A DNA stretch of 31,682 bases from CAZBMD01 sp964493325. GTDB taxonomy: Bacteria; Babelota; Babeliae; Babelales; RVW-14. The position numbers and the translations under genes are program-made. Location of the stretch: positions 1 to 31,682 of the forward strand of contig CAZBMD010000012.1 in NCBI GenBank assembly GCA_964493325.1, in the 5' to 3' direction. Below are positions 1 through 7,858 of the stretch, one piece after another. Within the stretch, counting starts at the first letter, position 1. Each line of letters opens with the position of its first letter. The notes beneath the pieces were generated by a model, which saw only the letters and a program-made list of their open reading frames with translations, made no database searches and was not told where the DNA came from.

Positions 1-85
1 GAGAGAGGGATTCGAACCCTCGATCCGGGTCTCCCCAGATACTCACTTAGCAGGCGAGCGCTTTCGACCCCTCAGCCATCTCTCC
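1..85 (-). tRNA. tRNA-Ser (GCU), 3' end cut by window edge
   Basis: Read on the minus strand it starts GGAGAGATGGCTGAG, the usual opening of a serine tRNA. The anticodon arm has GCT in its loop, followed by a long class II variable arm and a T-arm with TTCGAAT. Only four bases of the 3' acceptor strand (TCTC) are inside the window, so the last acceptor bases and the discriminator lie outside. It decodes AGC/AGU. Confidence 0.93.
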
Positions 86-115
86 ACACAAATTTTTCAA
101 AGACTAATTCATAAG

Positions 116-189
116 TGCGCCCAAGAGGAGTCGAACCTCTAACCGTCAGATTCGTAGTCTGATACTCTATCCAATTGAGCTATGGGCGC
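116..189 (-). tRNA. tRNA-Arg (ACG)
   Basis: Read on the minus strand, the acceptor strands GCGCCCA and TGGGCGC pair perfectly, with A as discriminator. The D-arm contains TAGCTCAATTGG, the anticodon loop CTACGAA gives anticodon ACG, and the T-loop is TTCGACT. Length is 74 nt. The genome does not encode CCA here. It lies 30 nt upstream of the serine tRNA on the same strand, so the two are probably co-transcribed. ACG is normally edited to ICG to read CGU/CGC/CGA. Confidence 0.96.
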
Positions 190-300
190 ATGATATTCTT
201 TTGTGTACGAAGTCTTAGTTTTTTGGATAGTATAAGGGATCTTAAAATAAATGTCTCGTTTTTCTGATTACTTTTTTTTAAATGCGGTAAGGTTTGTCGT

Positions 301-585
301 ATGGCAGTGACTTTAGAGCTCAAAGTGGTTCCCAGTTCTGGTAAGCAGCAATTTGTTAGAGATAAGTCAGGTACCATTAAATGTTTTTTAAAAAGCCCTC
401 CAGAAGGGGGCAAGGCAAATGCTGAGCTTATAAAATTTGTTAGCAGCCTTTCAAAAATCCCACAAAATGACATAGCAATTATTAGTGGTCAGACCGCTCG
501 TAAAAAAGTGGTCAAGATTACTACCAATCAATCTCTTGAGTATATTCTTGCTGTTTGTGGCATTGAAACGCAAACAAGTTTGTAA
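301..585 (+). CDS. DUF167 (YggU-like) family protein
   Basis: This 94-aa protein matches the small DUF167/YggU family in length and layout. An N-terminal strand LELKVVPSSGKQ is followed by the family hallmark SPPEGGKANAELIKF (about residues 37-51) and then IISGQTARKKVVKI. The molecular role of the family is not well established. The ATG is preceded by TAAGG at 288-292, eight bases upstream. The stop lies 15 bases before the ATG of the GspF/PilC gene, so the two are probably one transcript. The family call is confident; no function is claimed. Confidence 0.85.
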   Translation: MAVTLELKVVPSSGKQQFVRDKSGTIKCFLKSPPEGGKANAELIKFVSSLSKIPQNDIAIISGQTARKKVVKITTNQSLEYILAVCGIETQTSL

Positions 586-600
586 CACGTGGAGATGGTG

Positions 601-1815
601 ATGCCTAGATATCAATGGGAAGGAATAAACGCAGAAGGAAAACTGCAACGAGGGACGTGGGAAGTTTCTTCGCAAGAGGCTCTCAGGCAGCATCTTGTTG
701 AGCAGGGCATTGCTCTTTTGCGCTATGCAGTTTGCAAGCGATCGTTTTTGTGTCTGGTTATTACATCAAGAAAAACAATTGCAACGCCTGATTTGATAAT
801 GTTTTTTGAGCATCTTGGCATGCTGCTTATCAGTGGTGTTGATTTGGTTAAAGCGCTTAATTCGTGTGCTGCTCAAACGGGTAATAAATATTTTCAAAAA
901 ACTATTAGGCGCGTTCTGCAGGAAGTATTGCGAGGTGGGACTCTAGCAGAATCTATTGAGCATAATATTCCCAATTTAGAGCCACACATTATCCCGCTTA
1001 TAGTAACGGGTGAGCAGACTGGTAGTCTTGGGATTGTTTGCCAGAGCTTAGGTTTGCATTTGAGCAAGTATCAGGAGCTTCATAAAACAATTCGCCAATC
1101 ACTGATGTTGCCGGGTATAACCCTTGCAAGTGCCTTTTTTATCACGCTCCTTGTTCTTCTTTTTGTTATTCCAGCGTTTGAAGAACTATTTATAACTTCT
1201 CATGCCAAGATACCAGGCTCAACCAAGTTTCTTATTGCTGTTAGCCATCATCTGAGCTCACAGTACATACTTTTTGCAATCAGCAGCCTCATTCTCTTGG
1301 TGCTTTTGGGTATGCGTTTTGGGAGGAAAACCTTTAAAAATGCCGTCAATACATTCTTTTCGTGCATACCGCTGATAAAAAACTTTGTGATTTCATGTCA
1401 GCTCATTCGGTTTTTTGACCTTTTAGCTCTTTTTCTTGCTGCTGGATTTCCGCTAATCGAGGGGCTTAAGCGTGCGCAGGGTGCGCTTGTTGAAAGTTTT
1501 ATCGAAAAGCCTGTTTGCCAGATTGTTAAGGCCTTGGAGCAGGGATGTTCATTTGAAAAAGCTCTGAATAATAATTCAAAGATCTTTCCTCCTGCAGTGG
1601 TAGCACTGATAGGTGTTGGTGAAAAAACCGGCAACCTTGAGTTAATGATCAATAAAACAGTGTTGCTCCTAGAAAAACAACTTAATGAAAAGCTCTCTTT
1701 TTTGACCACCATACTTGGTCCTGCTGTCATGATTCTGCTTGGAATGTGCATCGCGGCGCTGCTTGTCGTTCTGTATCTTCCCATTTTTAATATCGCTGCA
1801 ACGCCTCACTGGTGA
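601..1815 (+). CDS. Type II secretion / type IV pilus inner-membrane platform protein (GspF/PilC family)
   Basis: This 404-aa polytopic protein starts MPRYQWEGINAEGKLQRG, the typical beginning of GspF/PilC. It has two T2SF domain copies, roughly residues 60-185 (FFEHLGMLLISGVDLVKAL) and 265-385 (FFDLLALFLAAGFPLIEGL). Hydrophobic segments lie near residues 165-190, 215-240 and 375-400. The family forms the inner-membrane platform that couples the assembly ATPase to pseudopilin or pilin assembly. The ATG at 601 was chosen over GTG 589 and ATG 595 because GGAG at 591-594 is correctly spaced for it. No secretin, ATPase or pilin gene lies in the window, so it is an orphan subunit here and its partners must be elsewhere. 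Confidence 0.9.
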   Translation: MPRYQWEGINAEGKLQRGTWEVSSQEALRQHLVEQGIALLRYAVCKRSFLCLVITSRKTIATPDLIMFFEHLGMLLISGVDLVKALNSCAAQTGNKYFQKTIRRVLQEVLRGGTLAESIEHNIPNLEPHIIPLIVTGEQTGSLGIVCQSLGLHLSKYQELHKTIRQSLMLPGITLASAFFITLLVLLFVIPAFEELFITSHAKIPGSTKFLIAVSHHLSSQYILFAISSLILLVLLGMRFGRKTFKNAVNTFFSCIPLIKNFVISCQLIRFFDLLALFLAAGFPLIEGLKRAQGALVESFIEKPVCQIVKALEQGCSFEKALNNNSKIFPPAVVALIGVGEKTGNLELMINKTVLLLEKQLNEKLSFLTTILGPAVMILLGMCIAALLVVLYLPIFNIAATPHW

Positions 1816-1845
1816 TAACAAAAATACAAAAAATAACATTTATAC

Positions 1846-1873
1846 TTGACGGCAGTAGCCTTTTTGGTACGAT
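1846..1873 (+). promoter_or_regulatory. Sigma70-like promoter for tRNA-Leu and the genes behind it
   Basis: TTGACG (1846-1851) and TACGAT (1868-1873) are separated by 16 bases, and the tRNA begins about 24 bases downstream. This fits transcription of tRNA-Leu, probably reading on into the HIT and hydrolase genes because no terminator hairpin is seen between them. Assigned by eye. Confidence 0.55.
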
Positions 1874-1896
1874 TAGGTCGTTAAATTAACAGCTGT

Positions 1897-1980
1897 GCCG
1901 AAGTGGCGAAATTGGTAGACGCACGGGACTCAAAATCCCGCGGTGGCGACACTGTGTCGGTTCGAGTCCGACCTTCGGCA
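1897..1980 (+). tRNA. tRNA-Leu (CAA), CCA encoded
   Basis: The acceptor strands GCCGAAG and CTTCGGC pair perfectly, with A as discriminator and a genome-encoded CCA at 1981-1983. The anticodon stem CGGGA/TCCCG encloses the loop CTCAAAA, giving anticodon CAA, and a class II variable arm follows. It reads UUG. The HIT protein gene starts 40 bases after the CCA on the same strand. Confidence 0.96.
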
Positions 1981-2022
1981 CCATCTTTTCAAACATCTTC
2001 GATCTTAAGACGAAAGGACCTT

Positions 2023-2376
2023 GTGTCTGATCCTTCTTGTATTTTTTGCAAAATCATTCAAGGAACTGTCAAGAGCAAGATCATACGAGAAGATGAGTAT
2101 ACGATAACCATTGAGGATATCGCTCCCAAGGCTCCAATTCATTATCTTATTATTCCCAAGAAGCATTTGATTTCCATGATATCTCTCCAGGATGAAGATG
2201 TGCAATTGGGCTGGTACATGATGCTTGTCGTTAGAGATTTGGGATTTTCGGTTGCTCCAAACCAGGCTTTTAACATAGTTTCTAACAATGGGGCTGCTGC
2301 GGGGCAAAGTGTTCCTCATCTACATTGGCATTTTTTGGCAGGCAAAAATATTTATTCTAGTGGTTTTTCATTGTGA
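2023..2376 (+). CDS. HIT family protein (histidine triad nucleotide hydrolase/transferase)
   Basis: The 117-aa protein has the two HIT landmarks: an N-terminal CIFCKIIQG with paired cysteines and, near the C-terminus, the triad HLHWHFL. It belongs with the small HinT-like purine-nucleotide phosphoramidase or dinucleotide hydrolase group; the exact substrate cannot be read from sequence. The open frame continues upstream into tRNA-Leu, so an automatic start at 1903 would be wrong. GTG at 2023 has AAAGGA at 2013-2018 and lets the protein begin VSDPSCIFC, as in the family. Its stop overlaps the GTG start of the hydrolase gene (GTGA, 2373-2376), suggesting translational coupling. Confidence 0.9.
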   Translation: MSDPSCIFCKIIQGTVKSKIIREDEYTITIEDIAPKAPIHYLIIPKKHLISMISLQDEDVQLGWYMMLVVRDLGFSVAPNQAFNIVSNNGAAAGQSVPHLHWHFLAGKNIYSSGFSL

Positions 2377-3323
2377 TACGACGGTCTAAAAAGCATCGAC
2401 TTCTTATTATCCTCAGCATTGTTTTCGGCAGTCTTTTTATTTTTATGGCCGGCTGTTACGTTGTGCTCCGCAAGGCAACATTTGCTGGAGACAAGGTAAT
2501 GTATGGTAAGCGCATATCAGCGCTTGCTCACGAAATTCGTCAAGAGCTCTTTCAGCAAGTCAATTTTGAGCCTGTGACATTTATGACAAAAGATAATCTT
2601 AAAATTGCTGGCGCGCTTATCAAGCACCCTCAGGCACAATCGAACGTTTTGTTGTGTCATGGCTATCGTGGCGGCAAAGAGTTTATGTATGGATACTTGG
2701 ACATGTTTCCTCGATCAAACATTTTGCTTTTTGATTTTCGAGCTCACGGTCAGAGCGAAGGACGAATGACGTCTATCGGTGTTCTTGAGTATAAGGATGT
2801 TATTGCGGCTGCACGTTTTTTAAAAGATACAACCCGAACAGATCAACAAAAATCTCTGCCTCTTATCATCTTAGGTCTATCTATGGGTGGGGCTGCGCTT
2901 CTTAAAGCCGCTGAAGTTGAACCAGATCTTTGTGACTGCATAATTGCTGACTCAGTTTTTAGATCGCTGCATGCAGCTGTTGCAAAGGTGTTTGGAGCAA
3001 CAACAGGGTTGCCAAATTATCCTTTTTTCTCGATAATGTCTCGAATGTTCAATTATTGTGCCGGCTGTGATCTTGCTAGTTTAAATCCGGTAGATTGTGT
3101 AAAAAAAATTACGAAGCCAATTTTCTTCATTCATTCATGCAATGATTCTTTTATTCCTCCCAAGCATTGTATTCAATTGTATGCAAATGCAGAACACAAA
3201 GGATCAAAAATATGGATTGGTCCCAAGTGTCAGCACGGGTGGCTTCATACCTACTATCCAGAGATCTATAAAGCAAAAGTTACGAAATTTTTGAGCAAGA
3301 ATGTTCCCAATTATATTGGATAA
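2373..3323 (+). CDS. Membrane-anchored alpha/beta hydrolase
   Basis: The 316-aa protein starts with a basic stretch and one membrane helix (about residues 10-32), so the hydrolase domain probably faces the periplasm. It has an alpha/beta hydrolase core: LLCHGYRGG (about 93-101), FDFRAHGQSEG (120-130), the nucleophile elbow GLSMGG (Ser170), NDSFIPP (likely acid Asp258) and QHGW with the likely catalytic His288. It resembles BAAT/BEM46-type serine hydrolases with C-terminal "cumulative" helices; the substrate is unknown. Translation starts at a GTG overlapping the HIT stop. A strong terminator follows 9 bases after the stop. Confidence 0.85.
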   Translation: MIRRSKKHRLLIILSIVFGSLFIFMAGCYVVLRKATFAGDKVMYGKRISALAHEIRQELFQQVNFEPVTFMTKDNLKIAGALIKHPQAQSNVLLCHGYRGGKEFMYGYLDMFPRSNILLFDFRAHGQSEGRMTSIGVLEYKDVIAAARFLKDTTRTDQQKSLPLIILGLSMGGAALLKAAEVEPDLCDCIIADSVFRSLHAAVAKVFGATTGLPNYPFFSIMSRMFNYCAGCDLASLNPVDCVKKITKPIFFIHSCNDSFIPPKHCIQLYANAEHKGSKIWIGPKCQHGWLHTYYPEIYKAKVTKFLSKNVPNYIG

Positions 3324-3331
3324 ATGATTGT

Positions 3332-3365
3332 AAAAAAGCCCTCGATTTAACCGAGGGCTTTTTTA
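3332..3365. terminator. Bidirectional Rho-independent terminator
   Basis: A 7-bp GC-rich stem (GCCCTCG / CGAGGGC, loop ATTTAAC) is flanked by A-run on the left and T-run on the right. It therefore works on both strands, between the hydrolase gene and the convergent peroxiredoxin gene. Confidence 0.9.
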
Positions 3366-3371
3366 TTAGAA

Positions 3372-3947
3372 TTATTTGAAATATTCGATCAAACCTTCAT
3401 GAGTCGCCTTCATGGCGCGATCACCAACGGTCCAGTTTGCTGGACAAACTTCCCCAAACATTTCCACATGTCTAAGAGCATCAATAGTACGCAAGAGTTC
3501 AGTAACGCTGCGGCCAAGTGCAAAGTTGTTCACCGTTGCAAATTGCACGACGTTGTCTTTGTCTAGCAAGAATACGCCGCGTAGTGATACGCCGGCTTCT
3601 TCATTCAGTACTCCGTAATCACGTGCGATTGTTTTATGAATGTCAGAAAGCAGTGTGAATGTTACGCCTTGGATTCCGCCCTGGTTTTTGGAGGTGTTAA
3701 GCCAAGCAAGGTGGCTGTGTACCGAGTCTACAGAGATGCCAAGAACTTCTACATTGCGCTGGGCAAATTGACCAAGGTTGTCTTGGAGTGCATGCAATTC
3801 AGTTGGGCATACAAAGGTGAAATCAAGAGGATAAAAGAAAAGTAATTTGTATTTGCCTGCAAAACTATTAAGAGATACTCTTGTAATCTTGTTGTTTACA
3901 ACGGCTTCGCAAGAGAATTCTGGTGCTAATTTTCCGATTTTGATCAT
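3372..3947 (-). CDS. Typical 2-Cys peroxiredoxin (AhpC/Prx1 family)
   Basis: The 191-aa protein reduces hydrogen peroxide and organic peroxides. The peroxidatic cysteine is Cys47 in LDFTFVCPTE, and the resolving cysteine is Cys168 in GEVCPANW. The region corresponding to the GGLG loop reads GGIQG (about 90-94), and YF sits at the extreme C-terminus (EYFK), features linked in other Prx enzymes to sensitivity to over-oxidation. AGGAG lies six bases before the ATG. The gene is divergent from thioredoxin reductase, and a thioredoxin lies at 20311, so a TrxB-TrxA-Prx chain is likely. The 119-bp divergent spacer has a TATACT-like -10 candidate facing this gene near 3998-4003 and an 8-bp palindrome TTACGTAA at 3984-3991. 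Confidence 0.95.
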   Translation of the reverse strand: MIKIGKLAPEFSCEAVVNNKITRVSLNSFAGKYKLLFFYPLDFTFVCPTELHALQDNLGQFAQRNVEVLGISVDSVHSHLAWLNTSKNQGGIQGVTFTLLSDIHKTIARDYGVLNEEAGVSLRGVFLLDKDNVVQFATVNNFALGRSVTELLRTIDALRHVEMFGEVCPANWTVGDRAMKATHEGLIEYFK

Positions 3948-4066
3948 AAAAGCTCCTGAGATTTTTTTTAAATAATTAACACTTTACGTAAGGTATTTAA
4001 AGTATAAAATGTTTTTTCATTTGTTGCGAATGGCAATTTTTACCTTAAAACAGAGGATTTATTAAC

Positions 4067-4993
4067 ATGAAATATAGTGTAGCAATCATAGGATCTGGAC
4101 CAGCAGGGCTTACAGCAGGCGTTTATTCATCACGAGCAAAGCTTTCAACCGTTATTATTGAGGGCAATCAGCCGGGTGGCCAACTGACCACAACAACCGC
4201 CGTAGAAAATTGGCCAGGCAATGTGTCAATCATGGGACCAGATCTTATGGCAAATATGCGCGAACATGCATCAAGTTATGGCTGTGCGTTTGTTCAAGAG
4301 AATATTATCCGTGTTGATTTTACCAAAAAACCGTACACTCTTTTTACCGAAAGTGGCAAAGAGCTTCAAGCTGATGCTGTCATCATTGCAACCGGAGCTT
4401 CTCATAAAAAGCTTGGCTGCAAGGGCGAAAGCGAATATTTTGCTAAGGGTGTGTCGACCTGCTCAACCTGTGATGCTCCGTTTTATCAGGGCAAAGAGGT
4501 TATTGTTGTAGGTGGTGGCAACTCTGCTGTTACCGAGGCTGAGCATCTTTTACATTTTGCCAAAAAGGTGACCATTGTTCATATTTTGGACCAGCTTACC
4601 GCCAATGACCCAATTAAAGATAAGGTTCTTGGTCACCCACAGGCTTCTTTTATCTATTCTTCAACGATTAAAGAGATTTGTGGAGACGGTCAAAAGGTGA
4701 CTGAAGTTATTCTTGAAAATCAAAAAGATAAATCAACCCAAACAATAAAAGCTGATGGTGTGTTTATTGCTATTGGTTTTAACCCCAACACAAAGCTTTT
4801 TGAAGGCCAGCTCGAAATAGACCAATTCGGGTACCTTGTTCTTCAAGGCCATACTCAAACAAGTAAAGAAGGTATCTTTGCAGCGGGCGATGTGGCTGAT
4901 TTTAAGTATCGACAAGCAATTACCGCTGCAGGCATGGGTTGCATGGCTGCTCTTGACTGTCAGGGTTATCTGGCGCTGCAAGATACAAAATAA
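4067..4993 (+). CDS. trxB: Thioredoxin reductase (NADPH)
   Basis: The 308-aa flavoprotein reduces thioredoxin with NADPH. The FAD Rossmann motif GSGPAG is at residues 9-14, the redox pair is CSTC (Cys132/Cys135) followed by DAPFY, the NADPH motif VVGGGNSAVTEA is at about 147-158, and the C-terminal FAD motif GIFAAGDVAD is present. The length is normal for low-molecular-weight TrxB. AGAGGA stands about nine bases before the ATG. The divergent peroxiredoxin suggests a shared redox-response region. The stop is 8 bases from the convergent NrnA stop. Confidence 0.96.
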   Translation: MKYSVAIIGSGPAGLTAGVYSSRAKLSTVIIEGNQPGGQLTTTTAVENWPGNVSIMGPDLMANMREHASSYGCAFVQENIIRVDFTKKPYTLFTESGKELQADAVIIATGASHKKLGCKGESEYFAKGVSTCSTCDAPFYQGKEVIVVGGGNSAVTEAEHLLHFAKKVTIVHILDQLTANDPIKDKVLGHPQASFIYSSTIKEICGDGQKVTEVILENQKDKSTQTIKADGVFIAIGFNPNTKLFEGQLEIDQFGYLVLQGHTQTSKEGIFAAGDVADFKYRQAITAAGMGCMAALDCQGYLALQDTK

Positions 4994-4997
4994 GACA

Positions 4998-5022
4998 GCT
5001 ATTACAGTTTTGCCGTAATAGC
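4998..5022. terminator. Possible convergent terminator hairpin
   Basis: GCTATTAC (4998-5005) pairs perfectly with GTAATAGC (5015-5022). The hairpin sits in the 8-bp gap between the trxB and nrnA stops and reaches into the end of nrnA. A T-rich tail exists only on the minus side and is weak, so the activity is uncertain. Confidence 0.4.
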
Positions 5023-5952
5023 CTTAACAAGCTCAAGGAGTGGGAGAGGGCTCAAGATGCCTGCGGCGTTTTTGTGTCCTCCGCCTCCAAATTGCTTAGC
5101 AAGCTGGTTGACGTCAAATTCTTTTGAACGTAGCGAGACCTTGGTTTGTCTTTTTTCTGTTTCATAGAAAACAAGCGTCACATCAACACCGCTAATTTCC
5201 CATAAAAAGTTACTAAACCCTATCAGGGAATTAAATCCAACGTTGTATTTTTTTAGATCATCTTGCGAGATGCTCACCCATGCGGCTTTTTTATTTGCAG
5301 AAAGTTGTACGGTTTCCAAAATTTTACCCCACAAAGCAATAACGCCTGGGCTTTTATTGGATAGAAGCTCTGATTTGAGTTCGAATAAATTTGCGCCAAG
5401 CTCCATAAGATCAGCTGCGGTTCGCAGTGTTTGCGGTGATGTTGCTTGCGTATGAAACACTTGGCTGTCATACAAGATGCCCATCAAAAGGCACTCTGCA
5501 ACGTAGGAATCAAGCAAGGTTTTATCCCACTGGCAAATAAGTCTATAAACAACTTCGCAGGTGCTTGATGCGGTGAAATCTAAAAAGTTAAATTTGCCGT
5601 TCAAGCTGTTGCTGATGTGATGGTCAATGTTGATTAGTGGAATGTTGTGAAATGCTTCTGGGTAGTAGAGACGATCGTAATTAGCAGTATCGCAAGCAAT
5701 AAGAAGCTCTGGAATTTGAGTGTGACTGGCGACAAGCTCTGTTTGAGCAACACGCTTGAGAGGAAATTCCGGTTTTGATGGATAGATGGTTTCGAGCTGC
5801 TTGCCAATTTTTTGTAAAATATGAGCAAGGGCGGCGCATGCCGAAATCCCGTCAGCGTCGGGCTTGTGGTGCGTTAAGAGTGTTATTTTGCCTGCAGATT
5901 GAATTAAATTCCACGCCAACATAACATCTTTTTTTTCAATGTTTGGATTCAT
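5002..5952 (-). CDS. DHH/DHHA1 phosphoesterase, NrnA-like (nanoRNase / pAp phosphatase)
   Basis: The 316-aa protein has the DHH metal-binding motifs in order: THHKPDADG (27-35), CDTAN with Asp88, the signature IDHH (Asp110-His112) and ILYDSQVF (Asp162). The C-terminal DHHA1 substrate motif GGGGHKNAAG is also present. This layout fits NrnA-type enzymes, which degrade 2-5 nt RNA and dephosphorylate pAp. The frame opens upstream at a TTG (5988), but ATG 5952 is preceded by GAGAAAGG four bases away, so it is the better start. The gene is convergent with trxB, and no neighbour suggests a special role. Confidence 0.88.
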   Translation of the reverse strand: MNPNIEKKDVMLAWNLIQSAGKITLLTHHKPDADGISACAALAHILQKIGKQLETIYPSKPEFPLKRVAQTELVASHTQIPELLIACDTANYDRLYYPEAFHNIPLINIDHHISNSLNGKFNFLDFTASSTCEVVYRLICQWDKTLLDSYVAECLLMGILYDSQVFHTQATSPQTLRTAADLMELGANLFELKSELLSNKSPGVIALWGKILETVQLSANKKAAWVSISQDDLKKYNVGFNSLIGFSNFLWEISGVDVTLVFYETEKRQTKVSLRSKEFDVNQLAKQFGGGGHKNAAGILSPLPLLELVKAITAKL

Positions 5953-6215
5953 AAAACCTTTCTCATACTTCTTCAAGGACTGCTGCAAAGATTAAATCGT
6001 GAAAAAATCTCGCAAAAATAGACGAATGGCAGAGTTTTATCCAAAGACCATGACATGTCAACTATTTGTTCTTCGTGGATATTTATCAAACATATTTCTT
6101 CCAGTCTTTTTTACAGAAATCAACATACGTAGAAAAATTCATTACAGTATTTTCAGTGCTTCTTTGGCAACTTTTTGTAAATAAAAAAAAACGAGACCAT
6201 CGAATTAATAATCGT

Positions 6216-6244
6216 TTGACAATTCAATAAATATAACCTATTCT
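6216..6244 (+). promoter_or_regulatory. Sigma70-like promoter of the FolC-like gene
   Basis: A perfect TTGACA (6216-6221) and TATTCT (6239-6244) are separated by 17 bases. Transcription from here would give a leader of about 180 nt before the ATG at 6430, containing both inverted repeats. Confidence 0.7.
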
Positions 6245-6254
6245 CAAATAAAGG

Positions 6255-6318
6255 TTTTATAATTTGCAATTTTAACATTATAAAATCGACTATATTTTCA
6301 CATTGAAAACATAGTCGA
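6255..6318 (+). repeat. Two adjacent inverted repeats in the folC-like leader
   Basis: Hairpin 1 is TTTTATAAT / ATTATAAAA (6255-6263 and 6277-6285), a perfect 9-bp stem with a 13-nt loop. Hairpin 2 begins at the next base: 6286-6299 pairs with 6305-6318 over 14 bp with one mismatch and a 5-nt loop (ACATT). No T-run follows, so this is not a normal terminator. It could be a structured leader or an operator pair. Confidence 0.7.
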
Positions 6319-6429
6319 GTAATTCTTCATCCAGTTCAAAGCAAATAAAATCAGCTATAACTAAAGAAATTTAACGCTAAGTACCAAGGAAAAAAATATT
6401 TTTTGCTACTGTCAAAGAAAGGCATTGTC

Positions 6430-7833
6430 ATGATTATAAGTAGTGAACAAGGAAGAAAAAAAGGCGACATAGGCTTGGGCAAGGTTCGCAACTATAATGA
6501 TGTAGTTGAATATCTTGATGCATTACCAGCTGCAGAGTATGGTGAACAGGTTCTTGTGCGCATGAAGCAATTGGATGCAATATTTGATAATGTTTCATCT
6601 AAAATGGATACAATTCTTGTTGCTGGAACCAATGGCAAGAGCTCAACAGTCCATTTCGCTGCCAAGCTTCTTAGAGAAGAAGGTTTTAAAGTTGGCGCTG
6701 CTTATTCTGGTCATCTTCTTACCTACAATGAACGATTTGTTGTTGATTTTCAAACAATTAGCAATAAAGCCTTTACTGATGTAATGAATGAAGTTATCAA
6801 TGCTGCAGAGCTTAACAACATTAAGGCAACTTCTTTTGAAATTTCAACAATTGCTTCGCTGCTTTATTTTCATGCTGAAAAAGTTCAGGTTGCTCTTCTT
6901 GAAGTCGGTTACGGCGGAAAATTTGACGCAACAGCAATTTGCAATCCAAAAATTGCTGCAGTTACTCGCATTGCCGAAGATAGCAAAGGCCTTTTATCTG
7001 ACGATCTTGATGATGTAGCTTTTGAAATGCTTGGCATTGCCAAACCAAATACATGGTTCATCTCTGCAGAACAAAGCAAAATTCGCTTACAAAAAATGAA
7101 AACATGGAGTGAAGAGCACAAGGTCCGATGGGCTATGCCAATCAGAAAACTTGCAATGCTTCCTTACATCTATGAACAATTGTTTGGCAGAATTGCATCA
7201 CTTGGTGAACGTATTGCTCAAATTTATATCGAAGATATCAACGGTAAATTTTCACCATTCTTGCGTGGCAACTTGCTTGCAACCCAAAAGGGTCAACGCG
7301 GTCGTCCAACATTAGAAGCAAAGCGCAATGCTGAACTCAACCCAATCAAAACTTTAAAAAGTTTCTGGGGCGAACAGTTTGATCTTTTAAAAGGTCGCTT
7401 TGAGCTTCTTGATAAAGAAAAACCATCAATCCTTCTTGATAATGCAAGCAACCTTGATGCTTTTACCAATTTCTTCTTGGGCATCAGACTGCTTCATTAC
7501 CAAAAACCACTCAAAGGTTTGTCTTTGGTTCTTGGATTTAGCAAAACAACTAATGCGATGGAAGCGATCAAGCTTATCCGTTATTTGCTCAAAAAAGTAA
7601 GCGGACAAGTATTCTTTGTGACATTGCCTGGTGACCTTGCCTCCCATGATCCGCAAGACCTTGCGTTGATGGCAAAAGAATTGAATGTCAAAGCAAAAGC
7701 TTGCTCTTCATTTACCGAAGCGCTTGATCTTGCTAAGGCTTCAGTTGATGAACGTAATGGGCTTGTTGCAATTGCAGGAAGTTCTGACGTTGTCATTGAA
7801 TATTGGAAAAACCGAGGCATCAAGAAGTTTTAA
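6430..7833 (+). CDS. FolC-like Mur ligase family protein (folylpolyglutamate/dihydrofolate synthase-like), divergent
   Basis: The 467-aa protein follows the FolC order. The P-loop AGTNGKSSTVHF has Lys70, then SGHLLTYNERF (93-103), FEISTIASLLYF (136-147), LLEVGYGGKFDATA (156-169), GIAKPN (202-207, possible carbamylated Lys205), GRFELL (322-327) and LLDNASNLDA (335-344). FolC adds glutamate to folates or makes dihydrofolate. Several usually fixed residues differ: GKSS for GKGS, DS for the DH after the strand, and DNASN for DGAHN. About 60 residues (245-310), including a basic RGRPTLEAKR, are unlike the family. ATG 6430 has AAAGG seven bases upstream; TTG 6403 is less likely. The fold is sure; the substrate is not. 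Confidence 0.75.
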   Translation: MIISSEQGRKKGDIGLGKVRNYNDVVEYLDALPAAEYGEQVLVRMKQLDAIFDNVSSKMDTILVAGTNGKSSTVHFAAKLLREEGFKVGAAYSGHLLTYNERFVVDFQTISNKAFTDVMNEVINAAELNNIKATSFEISTIASLLYFHAEKVQVALLEVGYGGKFDATAICNPKIAAVTRIAEDSKGLLSDDLDDVAFEMLGIAKPNTWFISAEQSKIRLQKMKTWSEEHKVRWAMPIRKLAMLPYIYEQLFGRIASLGERIAQIYIEDINGKFSPFLRGNLLATQKGQRGRPTLEAKRNAELNPIKTLKSFWGEQFDLLKGRFELLDKEKPSILLDNASNLDAFTNFFLGIRLLHYQKPLKGLSLVLGFSKTTNAMEAIKLIRYLLKKVSGQVFFVTLPGDLASHDPQDLALMAKELNVKAKACSSFTEALDLAKASVDERNGLVAIAGSSDVVIEYWKNRGIKKF

Positions 7834-7858
7834 CGCTTCTTTGCTTTCATAGATTTTT

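Larger units (their letters stand above)
5953..6429. other. AT-rich intergenic region with promoter and leader hairpins
   Basis: The 477-bp divergent gap lies between the NrnA-like and FolC-like genes. It holds a strong-looking promoter (6216-6244) and two abutting inverted repeats (6255-6285 and 6286-6318), listed separately. A 61-codon GTG-started frame at 5999-6184 has no ribosome site and no recognisable protein features. I see nothing else in 5990-6210. Confidence 0.6.

Noticed and set aside
1903..2022. Upstream extension of the HIT protein frame to an ATG at 1903
   Set aside because: It lies almost wholly inside tRNA-Leu; the codons translate the tRNA. GTG 2023 has a Shine-Dalgarno and fits the family N-terminus.
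5999..6184. 61-codon plus-strand frame in the gap before the FolC-like gene
   Set aside because: GTG start, no ribosome site, no recognisable features and AT-rich chance composition.
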